A DNA stretch of 64,000 nucleotides from Acanthaster planci (Eukaryota; Echinodermata; Asteroidea; Valvatida; Acanthasteridae). The DNA lies in assembly GCF_001949145.1 (NCBI RefSeq), contig NW_019091397.1, forward strand, positions 845,227-909,226, written 5' to 3'. Numbering within the stretch: position 1 is the first letter of the stretch; the number at the start of each line of letters is the position of its first letter. A program made the translations under genes and the position numbers. A model generated the notes under the pieces. That model made no database searches. It was given only the letters and a program-made list of their open reading frames with translations, and was not told the origin of the DNA. Shown here one piece after another: positions 26,401 to 38,929 of this stretch.

Positions 26401-28388
26401 GGGTGCACTCACTAATTTCGTTTCTGGATCGGGGCGGGGGAAACCTCTGAAATCTTCTCTTGTGAAAATGTAGGCAAAGCAGTTGTTCTGGACAATATGC
26501 TATTTCGTCGTCATGCTGCGTTCGTGTGCCGTCTTTTTAGATTACTAATACCGTTCATTATTTTGGTGTTAGATGTCTTTACCTTCTTTAACACTTTCCC
26601 AACACATCCACAGAGGTTTCATGCATTTTTGTCTTATCAGATGTTTGCTTGGTTTTGATTTTTGAACATACTTATTCATAACTTATGAAGTCTATCAGCA
26701 AAGAATTCGAGCTTTACAAAAGAAAACGGCACATTTAGAAACCATCCATTTTGAATGAGAATAAAGTTATTGCCATGGAAAATATTTGAGATTGCATGCA
26801 GTTGTGAAGACGGGTAGAAATTTATAGGTTTTCCACACATTTTAACCTTTTCCATTAATCACATTTCATGTCTTATGTTTGATCTCGTCTGTGATCGCTC
26901 ATTTTTCCTTTTATTCAGGCAATGTAATATATTTCGAGAAAAACAGTTCGATTTTGTTTTCTACAATCACCGAACGTGCTATGAATAAAACAGTTTCGTC
27001 ATGTTGCTATCAATCTTATGTAAATATCATTCAAATTTGTCTCATGATTCTACACTATCTTCTCCATTTTTACTTTTTCATCTGATTATTTTTGCTTTAA
27101 ATATATTTACTTGATTATTTCATGTATTTATTAAGTATGTTCCCTGTTAAACATTCTGTCATACGGTTCATTTAGATCTTCGACAATTTCATGCGTTGAC
27201 TGGAAAAAAAGAAAGTCTATACATATGTCAATGAAAATGTATACTTTCTGTTTCATGCAAGACATGAGTGTAGGCCTTTAATGTGTAAAAGTGAAATGAA
27301 CTCATGTTTTCATATCTTTCAGAAACAGTCGATTCTGTTCTTCTTGTCTTTGGATTGGTTGTTCAACCTGTAATTTCTTGTCTTTTTCGATACACTGTGC
27401 CAAAACGTCTGTGCGTGGTTGTACACTATCATGTGAATTTGATAGAAACATTCTGGAACTCAATCGAACAAAGACTAATTCAGTCCCTACATACCGTACA
27501 CAATCATCAGGTTAAACGATTTCCATTGGAATTTGACGAAATCGAAAACAGGATTTTGATAATCAATGCGTTCCGGTCTTTTCTTCATCTTTTCTGAATG
27601 AAGAAAAAAATTAGAAAAATTGCGGGAAACTTACTGCATGTAGTAACCCCCTCTCGAAAAATAATCCAACACTTAAATCTAAATTTGTCCAGTGACACAG
27701 CAATTTGTGCCCAAATCTTGAATATTATAATTAGGTCCGGAATAGCTATGCACCTCCTCGCAATATTGCCAGTCAGTTTGCTTATTTTGGAATGTGGTGT
27801 CTAGGGTGTCAGAGTTAAGTAAGTACTTGTGACATATCAAATCGAAAAACGAATGGGTTTTTCCGAAGTTGCAACTTTGATTACGCTTGCCACCACTGAA
27901 AGGAATAGTTATAATTAACAAACCGACGAAGGAGAAGTACGTGTTAGGAGGGTAGGGCATTATAGGCCTGTTCACAATTCATGAGTGGAAATAGCCTTTG
28001 GAGGAAAGACTGTTAAGACTGACATGCATGTAATGTTAATGGGTCAATTTCTGATTTTTTCTGGTATATCGGTGATTCCCTGTGACCCTTGCGTCCTTAA
28101 TTTCGGTTAATCAAGCTTGAGAAAGCGTACATATGACGTAAATAAAAAAACTTATATTGCCAAACGTATGACAAGATGTCAGCAGTACAGATAGGCATAT
28201 AACATGCGTCACTCCTACAATTTGTGCGAACATACCTCTGTCACTGACTAAACCAGATAAACGATACGTTAACTATTATTATTCAGTTACTTAACTTTTC
28301 AAAACTTGAAAACAATGTATTTGCCTGGATCCCAGACCCATTTGTTTGACATTAGTTTGTGTCCTTTTTTTTCTCTTTCGACTTGCAG
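26401..28388. other. No gene recognised; ends in the splice acceptor of the first visible EAG exon
   Basis: AT-rich. A 97-codon open frame (27304-27597, +) has no recognised similarity. The last 30 bases form the pyrimidine tract and CAG of the acceptor. Confidence 0.5.
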
Positions 28389-28619
28389 ATAGCAACTTCA
28401 TCTTGTCTAATGCACGAGTTGTCGGGTACCCCATCGTCTATAGTAATGATGGATTTTGCAAAATGACAGGACGCACACGGGCTGACGTCATGCAGAAGAG
28501 CAGTACCTGTAACTTTATGTATGGGGACTTAACTGATAAAGAGACCATTAAGAAGGTGGAGAAGGCGTTTGAGGACCAGACGCCTGTGCAGGTGGAGCTT
28601 GTCATATACAAGAGAAACA
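28389..28619 (+). CDS. eag: EAG channel exon: PAS domain
   Basis: The acceptor is a pyrimidine-rich tract ending in CAG at 28386-28388, and the donor is GTAAGA at 28620. The exon opens with the last two bases of a codon (entry phase 1), so the missing upstream exon should end in a G that completes an Asp codon. It encodes the first part of the N-terminal PAS domain: [20 protein letters not shown], then [20 protein letters not shown], then [12 protein letters not shown]. This matches EAG1/EAG2 almost position by position. In EAG channels the cytoplasmic PAS domain contacts the CNBHD of the neighbouring subunit and tunes gating. The exon ends after one base of an Arg codon. The open frame continues past the donor for about 100 bases, but that stretch has no PAS similarity and is intron. 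Confidence 0.96.
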
Positions 28620-29660
28620 GTAAGATCGAAATTCCTGCAATTGTACATGTAGGCCTATATACGTTTGCATCTGCTCACGGTGCACTTATCGAATTTGTTC
28701 AAGTAAACCTGTGCCCATCGTAACACACATATTTGTTTCCATATTGATTTACGTATCATCCAGGAATGTTTTGATTGGCTTTACATATAGGCTTTATTCA
28801 ATACCAGTAATTTCTAAACTGTTCGATCCTCAATTGCAGTATGTGAATGAGTAGAGTCTTACTGTTAGTAAATTAGCAGATGGCTGTCGAATGTTAAGCA
28901 TAGAAAAGATGATGCCTTTTTCTTACTTACCAAGGGACTTTACGAGAGGGGACTATAATTGGAGTTTCATAACTGAACTGGGAAGTTATAGACCCTAGGC
29001 GGTGCATTTCATGCTTGTCGCACAAAGCCACATTTCAACATTAGATCCATATTAAAGATTCGTTTTGTGGGTGTAAACCATGCCAAATAATTATAGAACA
29101 GTCTTTTTAAACCGCGAGCAGCATCACATCCAAGCACTGAAATATAAAATAATAAATTAAGAGAATAAAAAGCTGACCAATTTTAATGGGTATTAGCCAA
29201 TAGTTTCGTGGCAGGCAACACTTTCTCTGGTTATTCAAATGGTTTCAGTCCTTGAAGATTTGTGATTCTACACAGACACTGCTTCAACATATTTTCATTC
29301 TTCCCCGTGGTTACATTTCAGCCTTCAGAGTGGGTAACATGACACATTTGCAACCACCAAGAGATTAACCCTTAGCATTCTAGTCAATCCAATTTTGTGC
29401 AACGTCGGACACTCGGAGACAACTAAATATATGTCTGAGCAGACGTAATGACTTGGCGCGAAAGAGTATGCAGGCTTCATGGCCCATTTTCTAGTGCAGG
29501 TCCCATGTGGAAGGAATTGTTCTCACTTATTTGTTCATCAGAGTATAAAGTATAATTAGGTTGTATTCACAAGAGAGAAAAAGAGAGATACACGCATATT
29601 GATCATGTTTAGCCTGTTGGTTCTGTCACAGACGTGGATAAACCTAGTCTGTTCTCGGGC

Positions 29661-29860
29661 CCAGTGGAGTAACTATAGGGCTAAATTTCCGGGGCACCCG
29701 GGGGGCACACGTTTTTTCGAGGAGACACCATAAGAAATTAAGCTGCAGCTAAATTACAAGGGACATTATTTAAAGATTAAAAATGGGGGGGGGGTCACCA
29801 ACGGGGACAGGGCATCCGCTGGGGAAACGTGACCCTGTGCCCCCCCTTAGAAGAGCAGTT
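29661..29860 (+). repeat. Possible partial hAT-like end
   Basis: CAGTGGAGTAACTATAGGG at about 29662 has the form of an hAT terminus, and GC-rich CCGGGGCACCCGGGG follows. The matching opposite end was not found. Confidence 0.35.
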
Positions 29861-29994
29861 TCTACATTATGGATGTTTCCAAACATTAAATCTTGTTTTG
29901 TGAAAATCAACGAGAAGGTGTGTCGGCCCGCGTGCATTAAACACGTCAATGGAAAAACTGTGTAGCCTATTTCTGGCTGACCTGACGGCTTTGC

Positions 29995-30099
29995 AAAATG
30001 AACATTGTACGAGAACAGTATGCCCAATTTTCACAACATTGGTGCGCAAAATGAACATTGTAGGAGAACGGTATGCCCAATTTTCACAACAATGGTGCC
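29995..30099. repeat. 53-bp tandem duplication
   Basis: 29995-30047 and 30048-30099 are near-identical; both run from AAAATGAACATTGTA to CACAACA.TGGTGC. A few bases of a third unit (AAAATGA) follow. Confidence 0.85.
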
Positions 30100-33000
30100 A
30101 AAATGACTGCAAGACAATACTTAAAAACTATTGCAGAAAATGTTTAGGGCCTGATTTCCCCTGCTATGTTATGGTGCGCATCGAAGAGACCTCTACAAAC
30201 GTCAGATTTCGTTAAGTGAGTATTGAGTATTGATATTGAATCACCATTGACTGTCAATTGAGAGACTCCTGAGTGCTATGTAATGTGCGTTTGGAAGCAT
30301 TACTATTCTAAGTTTTATAATTTTATTTGGCAAAGAGTAATTTTCTTATTGAACGATGTATTTAATACTGACATATACTTTAGCAGTCTTGTAAAAGGAT
30401 TTTTCAACTCCAATGTCCGATTTCTTCTAAACAGAATGCTTTGTGAGAGTCGTTGGTAGACAAAAATATAATACTAAATTTAGCATATTGCCTTGTCACA
30501 ATTAAAACCTACAATCTGAGCAGCATGTATCATCAACAGTGAGTTGGGGAAAACCAGCAGAGATAGAATGCTGATGAATAAGAGAGGCTTTTCACCGTCA
30601 GATGATAATACGTTTTTCTGGTTGAATAAGGATGGCTCGCAGAGGAAATGAGTTCGGCGTTCCCTCTATTAAGAGAGGCGAGCAGGTGCAATCGATCACA
30701 ACCAGTCGCAATCGCCCTTGCCGTGTGCCACTACCAAAGCCACTCTTTTCCGGTTGGATTTACACCTCCAACTATGGTTTTACGTTTTCACCTCAACATG
30801 TTTGCGGCGGTCTATTTGTAGTCGTCACTTTTGTCTTGCACCTTTCTTGTCCGTTGCCTTGTTGAGGGAAGGTGTGTTCGCAAATTTTTCTTTCCATGTA
30901 GAAAACAATTCTGCCCTAACCAGACCCAAAGTCATTAAGCTGAAGCAAAGTAGCTAAATAAAATACTTCTTCACGATCCCCTCTTACCCGCAACTGGCAA
31001 TTTGTCTGCATCAACGGATTGGATGTTTCTCGCATAAGACTTGCAAGTATTTTTACTTCATCATTCATTTATCTCCCAGCAGTTCTTTCATTTTTGGAAA
31101 TTTGGAAATTTTCCACCGTAAGTAAGAGGGCATTTTTTATTTTGATGTGGGGCAAACACCGACACCAGTCGACATGGCTAGAACGTGCTCAGCGTACGTG
31201 CAGTGTTTTACACTGGTTGACTGTTACACTGTATGGGACATTTCTGTCACCACGTTGCCTTGCCTTACAACCTTGTTGTAAAGTAGGGCGTTCCAAACTG
31301 ACATAAGTTAATATTTGGTTGTATTTTACGGCAACAATGATATAACAATCTGATTTGGTCTGGGTCCTTCGTTGATCATTATGGTAATGCAATGAACCGG
31401 GTGTGCCAGTGATGACACGCCCAATTTTAACAGGGTTTGTTATGCATGATGTGCCTTACTGATACAAAGTGGGGTAAATCTGTGCTGGAAAATGGGTGGG
31501 ATATTTGTTCGCCGATGTTAGTGCTATTTCGTACCTTTTTAGCTGTTAGGAAGTTCAACAATACCCTCTTTTTGGTTTCTAATGCCCACCTTCAAGGAAA
31601 AAGTGGGGAATGGGTATGTCCTCTCCATCCCCGGATGAAGAGGCTGTACTTATTCGAAATCTGTCTACGATGGATGTAGACATAAATTACCAGCAAGGAA
31701 ATTTACAAACCAAAATAACACCTTTTGCTCCTTGACTTTAATATAGTGTATGAGACTAGACTTCATTTGAACAGGCGTCGTGTCATTGCCAATATCAATC
31801 CCCTTCATTATACGACAGGACTTTCACTTTGAAGTGGTTCTGCAGTAGATGCTTTCATGGATGTATAAACAAGCTCGTCAGTGATGAATGAATAACGGGG
31901 ACGAACTGAAATTTTCATGACAGGTTCTTTATCATTTGTGCTGGAGGATCAAAATTAAATTAATATTAATGTCAACGATGGTGTGACAATGCATGAAGGC
32001 AGGCCTTAACTGAAACTGAACAATAAGCCAAAGAGGCTTTTTATCCGTCGCTGCAACTTGTGTATGAAATAAAATTGGGTGGTGGTCAAAGGACTTGACA
32101 ATTTGGGCAACAGTAGTAGAGTGAAATGCTATGCACATTTCGATCCATTGAATTACTCTTTCACTGAACTAAGGCAAAATTGCTCACTGGATTTTAGACA
32201 TAAATTTTTCCTTCGGAGGAAATCCCAAAATATAAACGTATGACGTGAAACAAAGCTTCTTAATAAAGACTACATATGCATTCTTTCCTTTTAATGTATT
32301 GGAGATGTTGCCATTTATAAATGGTATGATTGAAAATTTGGATCTCTACCACAAAATAAAAGCATATAAGTATAACATATGATAAGTAGGATATTTGTTT
32401 TAAAGTATGGCTGTTTTAATTCAGATAGTATTCAAGGAAAGTAAAATATTATTTCAAGAAAACTGAAAAAAAGACGTGCTTGTTCCGTAGTTGCGGGACA
32501 TTTACTGGTTCGTCGTAGCCTGATTTCTCCAGTGAAACCTTTCTTGTGTATTGAAACTGGCCACACTGAAATTGTGGTTGACAAAGCTTTCTGAAGTATT
32601 CTGATTCTTTTATCAGTGTTACCATTTTGGCGCCCTTTGCCTACGCGTTGAACCTCAGAAACTCAATTTTCACACACAAGAAGATATGGAGTAGGTCTCA
32701 GGTGGCTCGTTAAGCGGTGAACCGCAGCGACAGAGATTATGAAATCATTTATGCTTAAAATAGATATTTCTGTGATGCAAAATGAATCTGTTCTGAATCA
32801 TAAGCTTCAAGCAACTTTGCTTGTAGATTTGTATTGTCCTGGAAAATATCTTATTATGCAATGAATATTTTCCTTGTTTATGTAGCATCTACTGTTTTTA
32901 CCTTCACCCAACAATCATTATGGCCTAACTTGTCCAAATGACTTGTCTTGTTCTAACACCGAATTGGACGAGCTTATATAATCGCTGTTCTCCAGAGTGC

Positions 33001-33605
33001 GTGTGTATAGTCTTGCCCCACGGGCAAAAACGTCTAGTCGGACAGGTTGTGCAGCAGATTATTGATCCAGCTCAGCCTGAGTATGTTTTGGTTTGCCCAC
33101 TGGGAGAAGTGACAATGGCTACTCGAATAGGATCTTGTGAGTGTGCTTTGCGCCAGGTAAATGGCTTACAGGGAGATCAAGTAAGCAATGAAATAGGGAG
33201 TCGATGAGTTGGGGGGTTGCTCTGAACATTTTCTTTGACGTGACTCCGTGGACATTAAGTCTAAGTACACGGAGGGAGTTATTTGAAAATAATGACATGG
33301 GTCTTGAACGCATGTGCGACATTGTCTGACGAGTAAGAAGCATATCACGGAGATTTGAATTTTAGGTTTCACAGATTCCCCATCTTTCTCAATTTGGAGT
33401 GGTTATTGTGTTCAGTTACCTTTTGTATTCTTGCAGATGTATTGCAGATTATGCGAATCCCACGAATTTGTCAGGACTATACGGCAAGCAGGCACCGTCA
33501 GCTTTGACTGAAATATTACAAAGCACGAGAATGGGTAAAAATACAGAAAACTGAAATACCCATATGATTAAAATGAAGCAGAAAGCCACGGATAACGATG
33601 ACTGA

Positions 33606-33977
33606 CATAGGCATAAAACGTTCCCACTTTTTCTTTGGAGGGAGAGGTTGGAATACTGAATCATCCCCCTCTTTTTGTTAAAAAAGTTAATAAGAGTTAA
33701 AAAATAACAATAAAGCGGATTGTGAAGAATTTTCTAGAATTCCCAATGACTAAAGTGTTTGCAATATCAATAAAAAGGGAGAGCAGTTTTAAAAAGCCAT
33801 AAATATACCACTCTGATGTACGATTCTGCATGATACACATTACAGATGTACATGCTTATTACGAACATTGCCCCCTATATAGTGTATATAGTGTTAACTC
33901 CCCGCCCGTTTTCAAATTTCCTTGGCCGACAAGTCATTCCTCCACCCCCCCATTTCCAACACAGATTTACGCCACTG
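33606..33977. mobile_element. hAT-like MITE, family A, copy 2
   Basis: A 372-bp element flanked by a perfect 8-bp direct repeat ATGACTGA (33598-33605 and 33978-33985). The right end reads CAGTGGCGTAAATCTG in reverse complement. The left end, CATAGGCATAAAACG, is a decayed version. Shared interior blocks with copy 1 include AAAGCGGATTGT, TTTTAAAAAGCCA, ATTACAGATGTACAT and TTTTCAAATTTC, in the same order. It lies in the large intron between the two PAS exons and has no coding capacity. Confidence 0.9.
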
Positions 33978-35096
33978 ATGACTGACAAGGAAGAGTGAAG
34001 TAAAATGCATCTGAAAATGGCACAACATCATGAATGCTGATTAAAAGACAACGCCAGTCTTCGAAAGCATTTTATGTGTAGTTCTCAAAATGAATAAGGC
34101 TTCACATGGAGAGGGTAATCGACTCTGTAATGTCCGATACGGTTCTTGGAGTTTCGTAAAGACGGAAGAGAGTCACTTGTAGGAATCAGAAGAAAACCAA
34201 ACATATTTGTGGTAACAAGCAGCAGGTTAAGGCGTAATACGTCATGCAGGCATTACACCCTAAAAACTTTTAGAGGGTCGTCTTAATTACTGCAGATGTA
34301 AAAATTTTATATATAGTCTTGTATGATTATCCCAGCTGATTAAGAGCTCATCGCTTATATTCATTTCAAGAACGTTTCCATGGCAATACTCCCGTGACGT
34401 GAGCGCTGACCTTTCTTTTTAAAGACTTTCATTAGAAATATTCAAACCTTGAATCACATACTACGCATAATTCGGAGCTTATACTGTGAATGGAGTGGTT
34501 TTCCTTGAGAAACCACTATAAGTTTGCAACAAGCCCTCCTACAATGTCGTTATAGTGTAGTGTAGTGAAATTAGTAGTTTTGAAAATAAATAAGACGAAG
34601 TAATGTGCAAGCTACACACGTTTCAGACTGAAGCATTTTGTTGATATATCATACTTGTACTATGTTGACAATGTGTTGATCTGTTCACTGGGCACTTCAA
34701 AATATTGCCTATACCAGTGCGTTTTAAAGACGAGAACCTGTCGTTTTAATAAATGAAACGAAATCAGAGTCTTTTGGTAAACTTACTTGTCTTACATGTA
34801 AATCCGGTCGAATTATATCTTGTGGGAGTGTTTCTCACTAAAACACTAAGTCTGTGTTATGTAAACTTTTTAGGCATGTAAAACTGCCACGTATAAATGC
34901 AGTAATTGCTCGACAGGTAGGGGAAAACACCAGCAGAATTGAGTGCAGTAAAATGGTTCGAGAAAGAAAAAACGAGAGCATGCATGACGTTCATAATGTA
35001 CTAAACTAAGCTCTTATAAATACATTTCTCACTTAGAAAAATCCCCAGAAAAAAGAGGAAAACAGAGCCCGATAGTTCTCCAATAGTTGCTTGAGA

Positions 35097-35297
35097 TCAC
35101 CCAATAATGTAAAGTTTATCATCAGTTTTGTATTGTCTTGAACTTTTCAACTTCCTGAAAGTCTCACGTACACTACTGGTCGTTGTCACTTTTCTTTTCT
35201 TTGCAGTAAAGCTGTTTCTTTTACTGTCGGTAATTTCGCTTTTCTTGCTGGCTACGTATTTCGCTCTACGAGCGTGTCTCCATTTTGGCTCGGTCAT
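35097..35297 (-). CDS. Short basic open frame with SV40-type nuclear-signal sequence; function unknown
   Basis: Not recognised. From an ATG at 35297 on the minus strand it encodes about 66 residues rich in Lys, Arg, Ser and Thr. It begins MTEPKWRHARRAKYVASKKS and contains AKKRKV, a classical monopartite nuclear localisation sequence. The frame can be extended upstream to another ATG at 35330. A palindromic TGACGTCA (CRE) lies about 90 bases upstream on the same strand (35386-35393). Possible explanations are a first exon of an antisense gene, the N-terminus of a decayed DNA-transposon protein, or chance. A GGGTGATC string just before the stop could act as a splice donor. Confidence 0.25.
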   Translation of the reverse strand: MTEPKWRHARRAKYVASKKSEITDSKRNSFTAKKRKVTTTSSVRETFRKLKSSRQYKTDDKLYIIG

Positions 35298-38200
35298 CTT
35301 GACTATTATCAATTGATTGGGATGACCCAATCATGCCTGAATACTCAACTTGTAAGGTTGGTCCGTACAGACCAAGCTAAAGAACGTGACGTCATGCCCT
35401 GTCAACATTAGCCCGATGAACCCTTTGTCACCATCATGTCAGCGTTCACCTTTGGAACAAATGTAGCCCTAGGGTTGCGAGATGACCACATCACCCACAT
35501 GGGATCTGTCACGAGCCAAGTGCCTGGTCTTACGTTTTAAAAATAGATTTTCCCAGGGATCCGATTCACACTGAGTGATTCGCACGACACAAGGCGTCCT
35601 CGTGGGTGTAAACCGCAGTTCTTAGGTGTTCACGTAATGGTGTAACTGGTCAGGGTGTGACATCAGGGTGTAAAATCCGAGAATTATTCAAATCCCGACT
35701 ACTGCAGACAAGTTGAGATGCAGAAAAATAGATTAACTTATCACCTCATTTTGAGTTTTGTTATTCTGAATAGCTTATACGGGTCTGTGCTGGAGGTCCG
35801 TCATTTGTTGGTTTACTGGAACCTAATGATGCATGGAAGAAGCGATTCTTTGGTCAGGTCGGCTCATGCTTCCTTAGAATAAATAGTGATAAGTTCCACC
35901 TCAAATAAAATATTAATTTTTATGAAAAGACAAAATGAACTGCACACAAACACAGAAACGTCATCTCAGCAAACTGTATTTAGGACAATTCACCGACTCT
36001 TGAAAAATGTAAACAAAAAAAAAAGTAGAAGAATCATATTGTAGATGTTGTTCCTTCAGAGGCTGAAACAAAAAATATAGCATAACAACTTTTCCTTCCA
36101 GGCCAATCATTAAACCCCAAGAATGGAAATAACTAACCAAAGTTCTCATTGGCCTACGGCTTGCCAAGTATCCCAGAGCAAAGTATCTGATAGGGTGGTT
36201 GCCCCTCTAAGCCTTCTTTGCCATTATTAGAAATTTGGTGGCTCTTAATTGGCTATCTTGGTCACAAAATTGTCTATTGGTGTATAAAATGGCTCCCAAT
36301 CAAAGTGTAAGTACCTGTACATGGACAGGTAATGCAAACACGGTGTAGCGGGAAGCTATTATCTTATACTCCTTTCTGCTCAACACCTTTAATGAACACA
36401 GGGAAAACAAGGAATAGTACAGTGCCAAATTTGCTTCTTGAAAAGAATTGGATAATTTAGTGATAAAATCCAATATCATCACAGAATTTTAACATTTTCA
36501 GGATCAATGTAATGAAGTTTTCTTAGAATAACTTTTGTGTATGTTTAAACTCTTCTCCAGTGTATGACTTATGTAGATATGCTTATGGAGCTAAGTGAAC
36601 TGTAAAGTGCACTTTGTAAATCATTTAAATTAGACCAAGCGTTGCCAGGTAAGAGAGGGCGCTGTTCGTGTAATTTCAGGAAAACACTGCTCTGTTTGCA
36701 TGTATTTAGTTTTTGAAAATATCTCTGACAAAACGTTGCTCACTAGCTTACTGCCATATACTTATGCAACAATAAATTGCCGAAAGAAATGGAGATCTTC
36801 GATAACGAAAGGTAAAAATCTAGCAATTTTTGTACACATATCAATGCAACATTGAGTTTCAGTGTCTTGGATTAGATAACAGTTTTGTTCAAGAATATGC
36901 ATATTCATATTAGCATATAGAAACAAAAAGTCCCCAAAGTACAGATAAAACAGCAAAAACACACATTGAAAATAAGGTAATAGAAACATACAAGTGTAGT
37001 TTCAAGGACTTGATAAAACAGTTCTGTTACATGGTCCTTTAATTAAATTTCATCCAAATAATAGTCCACAGCATTACTTGTGCAGTTAGTTTTGTGGTAT
37101 TTCAAGCAATGATGCATATTCCTATTACGTGTCAGAATCAGTCCTCCATTTGAATCCCATGTAGACTGTAAAGAACAATTATAACAAAATACTGTTACAA
37201 ACAACAGAATTCGAGAATCCCAATATCTCAAGTTCTTATGTTTTTCAACTCGTCTTGTAACAAAGCCATGATTATAACAAACTAATTTGTCTGGTCCCTG
37301 CGACTTAGTTAATAACGAGAGTCGACTATATACATCTTGATAGGATTTATAATACTGCCATAAATCAAAAAGTGTGAGATAAAATACTTGTTTTGGGAAA
37401 CAAAGTTTCCGCAGACGGCATACTGATGAGTAAAATTGTACTATTTTCTGTAACTGCTTATTGATGAGCGTTTCAACATATACAACAGGTTCTCTCACCA
37501 GTTAAAAGCACCGCCAAAAGGTTGTTGTTAGTTACGTTACAGTTTTTTCTGCCCGTTTTTTGGCGAAAATTAAAAGGTAAAAAAAGCTCTTTCACAAAAA
37601 TGTGAACCTATCTCTTTGACTTATTGCCAAAAGGTAACAATAATACTCTTGACTTTCAAATTTTAAAACAAGGTGCCAAATGGGTACTCAAAATCTGTCG
37701 TTCTAGCCACCCCCCCCAAAAAAACATAGTCAACTGAATCCACCTTGTAGGTACAGCCTTTAAAAGGAAGGTTTTGTTCTCTTTAATTTGATACCATATT
37801 TGTGGTTGTGATGCTTGTAGTTCTAAATATTTATTCATTATCCAATTTTATTTTTAAATTTTGTCCACATCTTAATAGAATGTCCACAGATGGAGCCATT
37901 TTCTCAAATTCAAAAGCAATTTTGTTATTACTATTAAATGTACTAAAGGATTCATTATCTTGCATCAGTGGCAACAGTATGGCTCGAAAGCTTGAAAATG
38001 TCCTTTGACAGAAGGTGAAAGAATTTTTGCTACTTGTCTGACACTATGTGTAACATTCTGCAAGGATCCACACACGGAAAGCAGAGTAAAACTCTTAAAA
38101 ATTTCATTCTTACTGGAAAAGACTTTCACATCATCAGTTAGTGAACGCACTGATGAACGACGTAATGAAAATAGAGCTGAAAATTTGAAGACAAATATTA

Positions 38201-38310
38201 GAAATAAAATTAGAATTGTTGAACTCAAGTTAAAAAGTGTAATGTGTAATGTTTTCTTCATCAGACCTTTCTGTCTTTAACGATTTATAACAAAATCCTT
38301 TTCCCTGCAG

Positions 38311-38439
38311 GGACACCGATGTGGTCGCTTCTCCAAATAGCTCCCATCCAAAATGAGAAGGATCAAATCGTACTTTTTCTATGCACATTCAAAGACATCA
38401 CGTCCCTCAAGCAACCGATCGAGGATGAAAATGCAAAAG
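38311..38439 (+). CDS. eag: EAG channel exon: end of PAS domain
   Basis: The acceptor is TTCCCTGCAG at 38301-38310, and the donor is GTACGC at 38440. The first two bases complete an Arg codon with the preceding exon, giving the family motif N-R-T-P. It then encodes [20 protein letters not shown] and [20 protein letters not shown]. These are the last strands of the PAS fold and the conserved KQPIED linker of EAG channels. Vertebrate EAG has a second aromatic after TPVW (TPVWF), while this exon has TPMWS. The exon is too short to stand out as an open reading frame on its own. It is recognised by homology and by phase agreement with both neighbours (enters after codon base 1, leaves after codon base 1). 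Confidence 0.95.
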
Positions 38440-38798
38440 GTACGCATACGCGTGACCCAATGCATGGGCATATTATATCAAAGTGAAATTTATGGTTTCC
38501 TAAGTGGTACGTTTACAACAGCATGCTGAAAACCAATAATTTCATTATTCTGACCCTCCTCGTCCTTGAAAGCTTCCCATAGACTTAGGATCATTGAAAT
38601 TCTTTTCACATACCAGCTATTGTTTCTTTACTATTTACAAATTATTGAAATTGAAATCCGAGATAATATTTTGCAATTTTTTCAGCCATTTTCTAATTCA
38701 CCTATACCAACAATGATGCCTAAGGTTTATGGGAATCACTCAAGTTTGCTTCAGCATTCTTTTTTTAAAAAGTTTTCTTATTGATAAATTGTGTCCAG

Positions 38799-38929
38799 GA
38801 CTAAGCAGATTTGCCCGGCTGGCACGAACCGTGACGAGGAGTAAATCGGTTCTCGTACAAGTGGCCCAGCATCTGCCAAATATGAAGTCAGAACAAAGCA
38901 CCCAAAATCAAATATCGCAGATCGCTCAT
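38799..38929 (+). CDS. eag: EAG channel exon: PAS-S1 linker with calmodulin-binding-like helix
   Basis: The acceptor is TTGTGTCCAG, ending at 38798, and the donor is GTAAGT at 38930. The exon completes the Gly of K-G and encodes LSRFARLARTVTRSKSVLVQ, then VAQHLPNMKSEQSTQNQISQIAH. The first part aligns with the N-terminal calmodulin-binding segment (BDN) of EAG1, KGWGKFARLTRALTSSR. The basic and hydrophobic spacing is kept, but the Trp is replaced by Leu. The rest is a poorly conserved linker before S1, as in relatives. The exon ends in phase 0 after a His codon. Whether calmodulin binding persists without the Trp is inference. Confidence 0.92.

Larger units (their letters stand above)
28620..38310 (+). 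other. Intron of the EAG gene, 9.7 kb
   Basis: Bounded by GTAAGA and CCCTGCAG. It contains an hAT-like MITE (33606-33977), a 53-bp tandem duplication (29995-30099), a possible partial hAT end near 29660, and several open stretches that I could not assign (for example 32938-33207 on + and 37043-37498 on -). No conserved exon was seen between the two PAS exons. The exon junction restores the expected N-R-T-P-x-W sequence exactly. Confidence 0.85.

Noticed and set aside
37043-37498. 151-codon minus-strand open frame in the large intron
   Set aside because: No recognisable domain. The AT-rich setting and lack of start context or neighbours give too little support to call a gene.
38005-38280. 91-codon + strand frame just before an EAG exon, with a charged ERTDERRNENRAEN stretch
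   Set aside because: It ends before the acceptor and is not in a usable arrangement with the exon. No similarity recognised.
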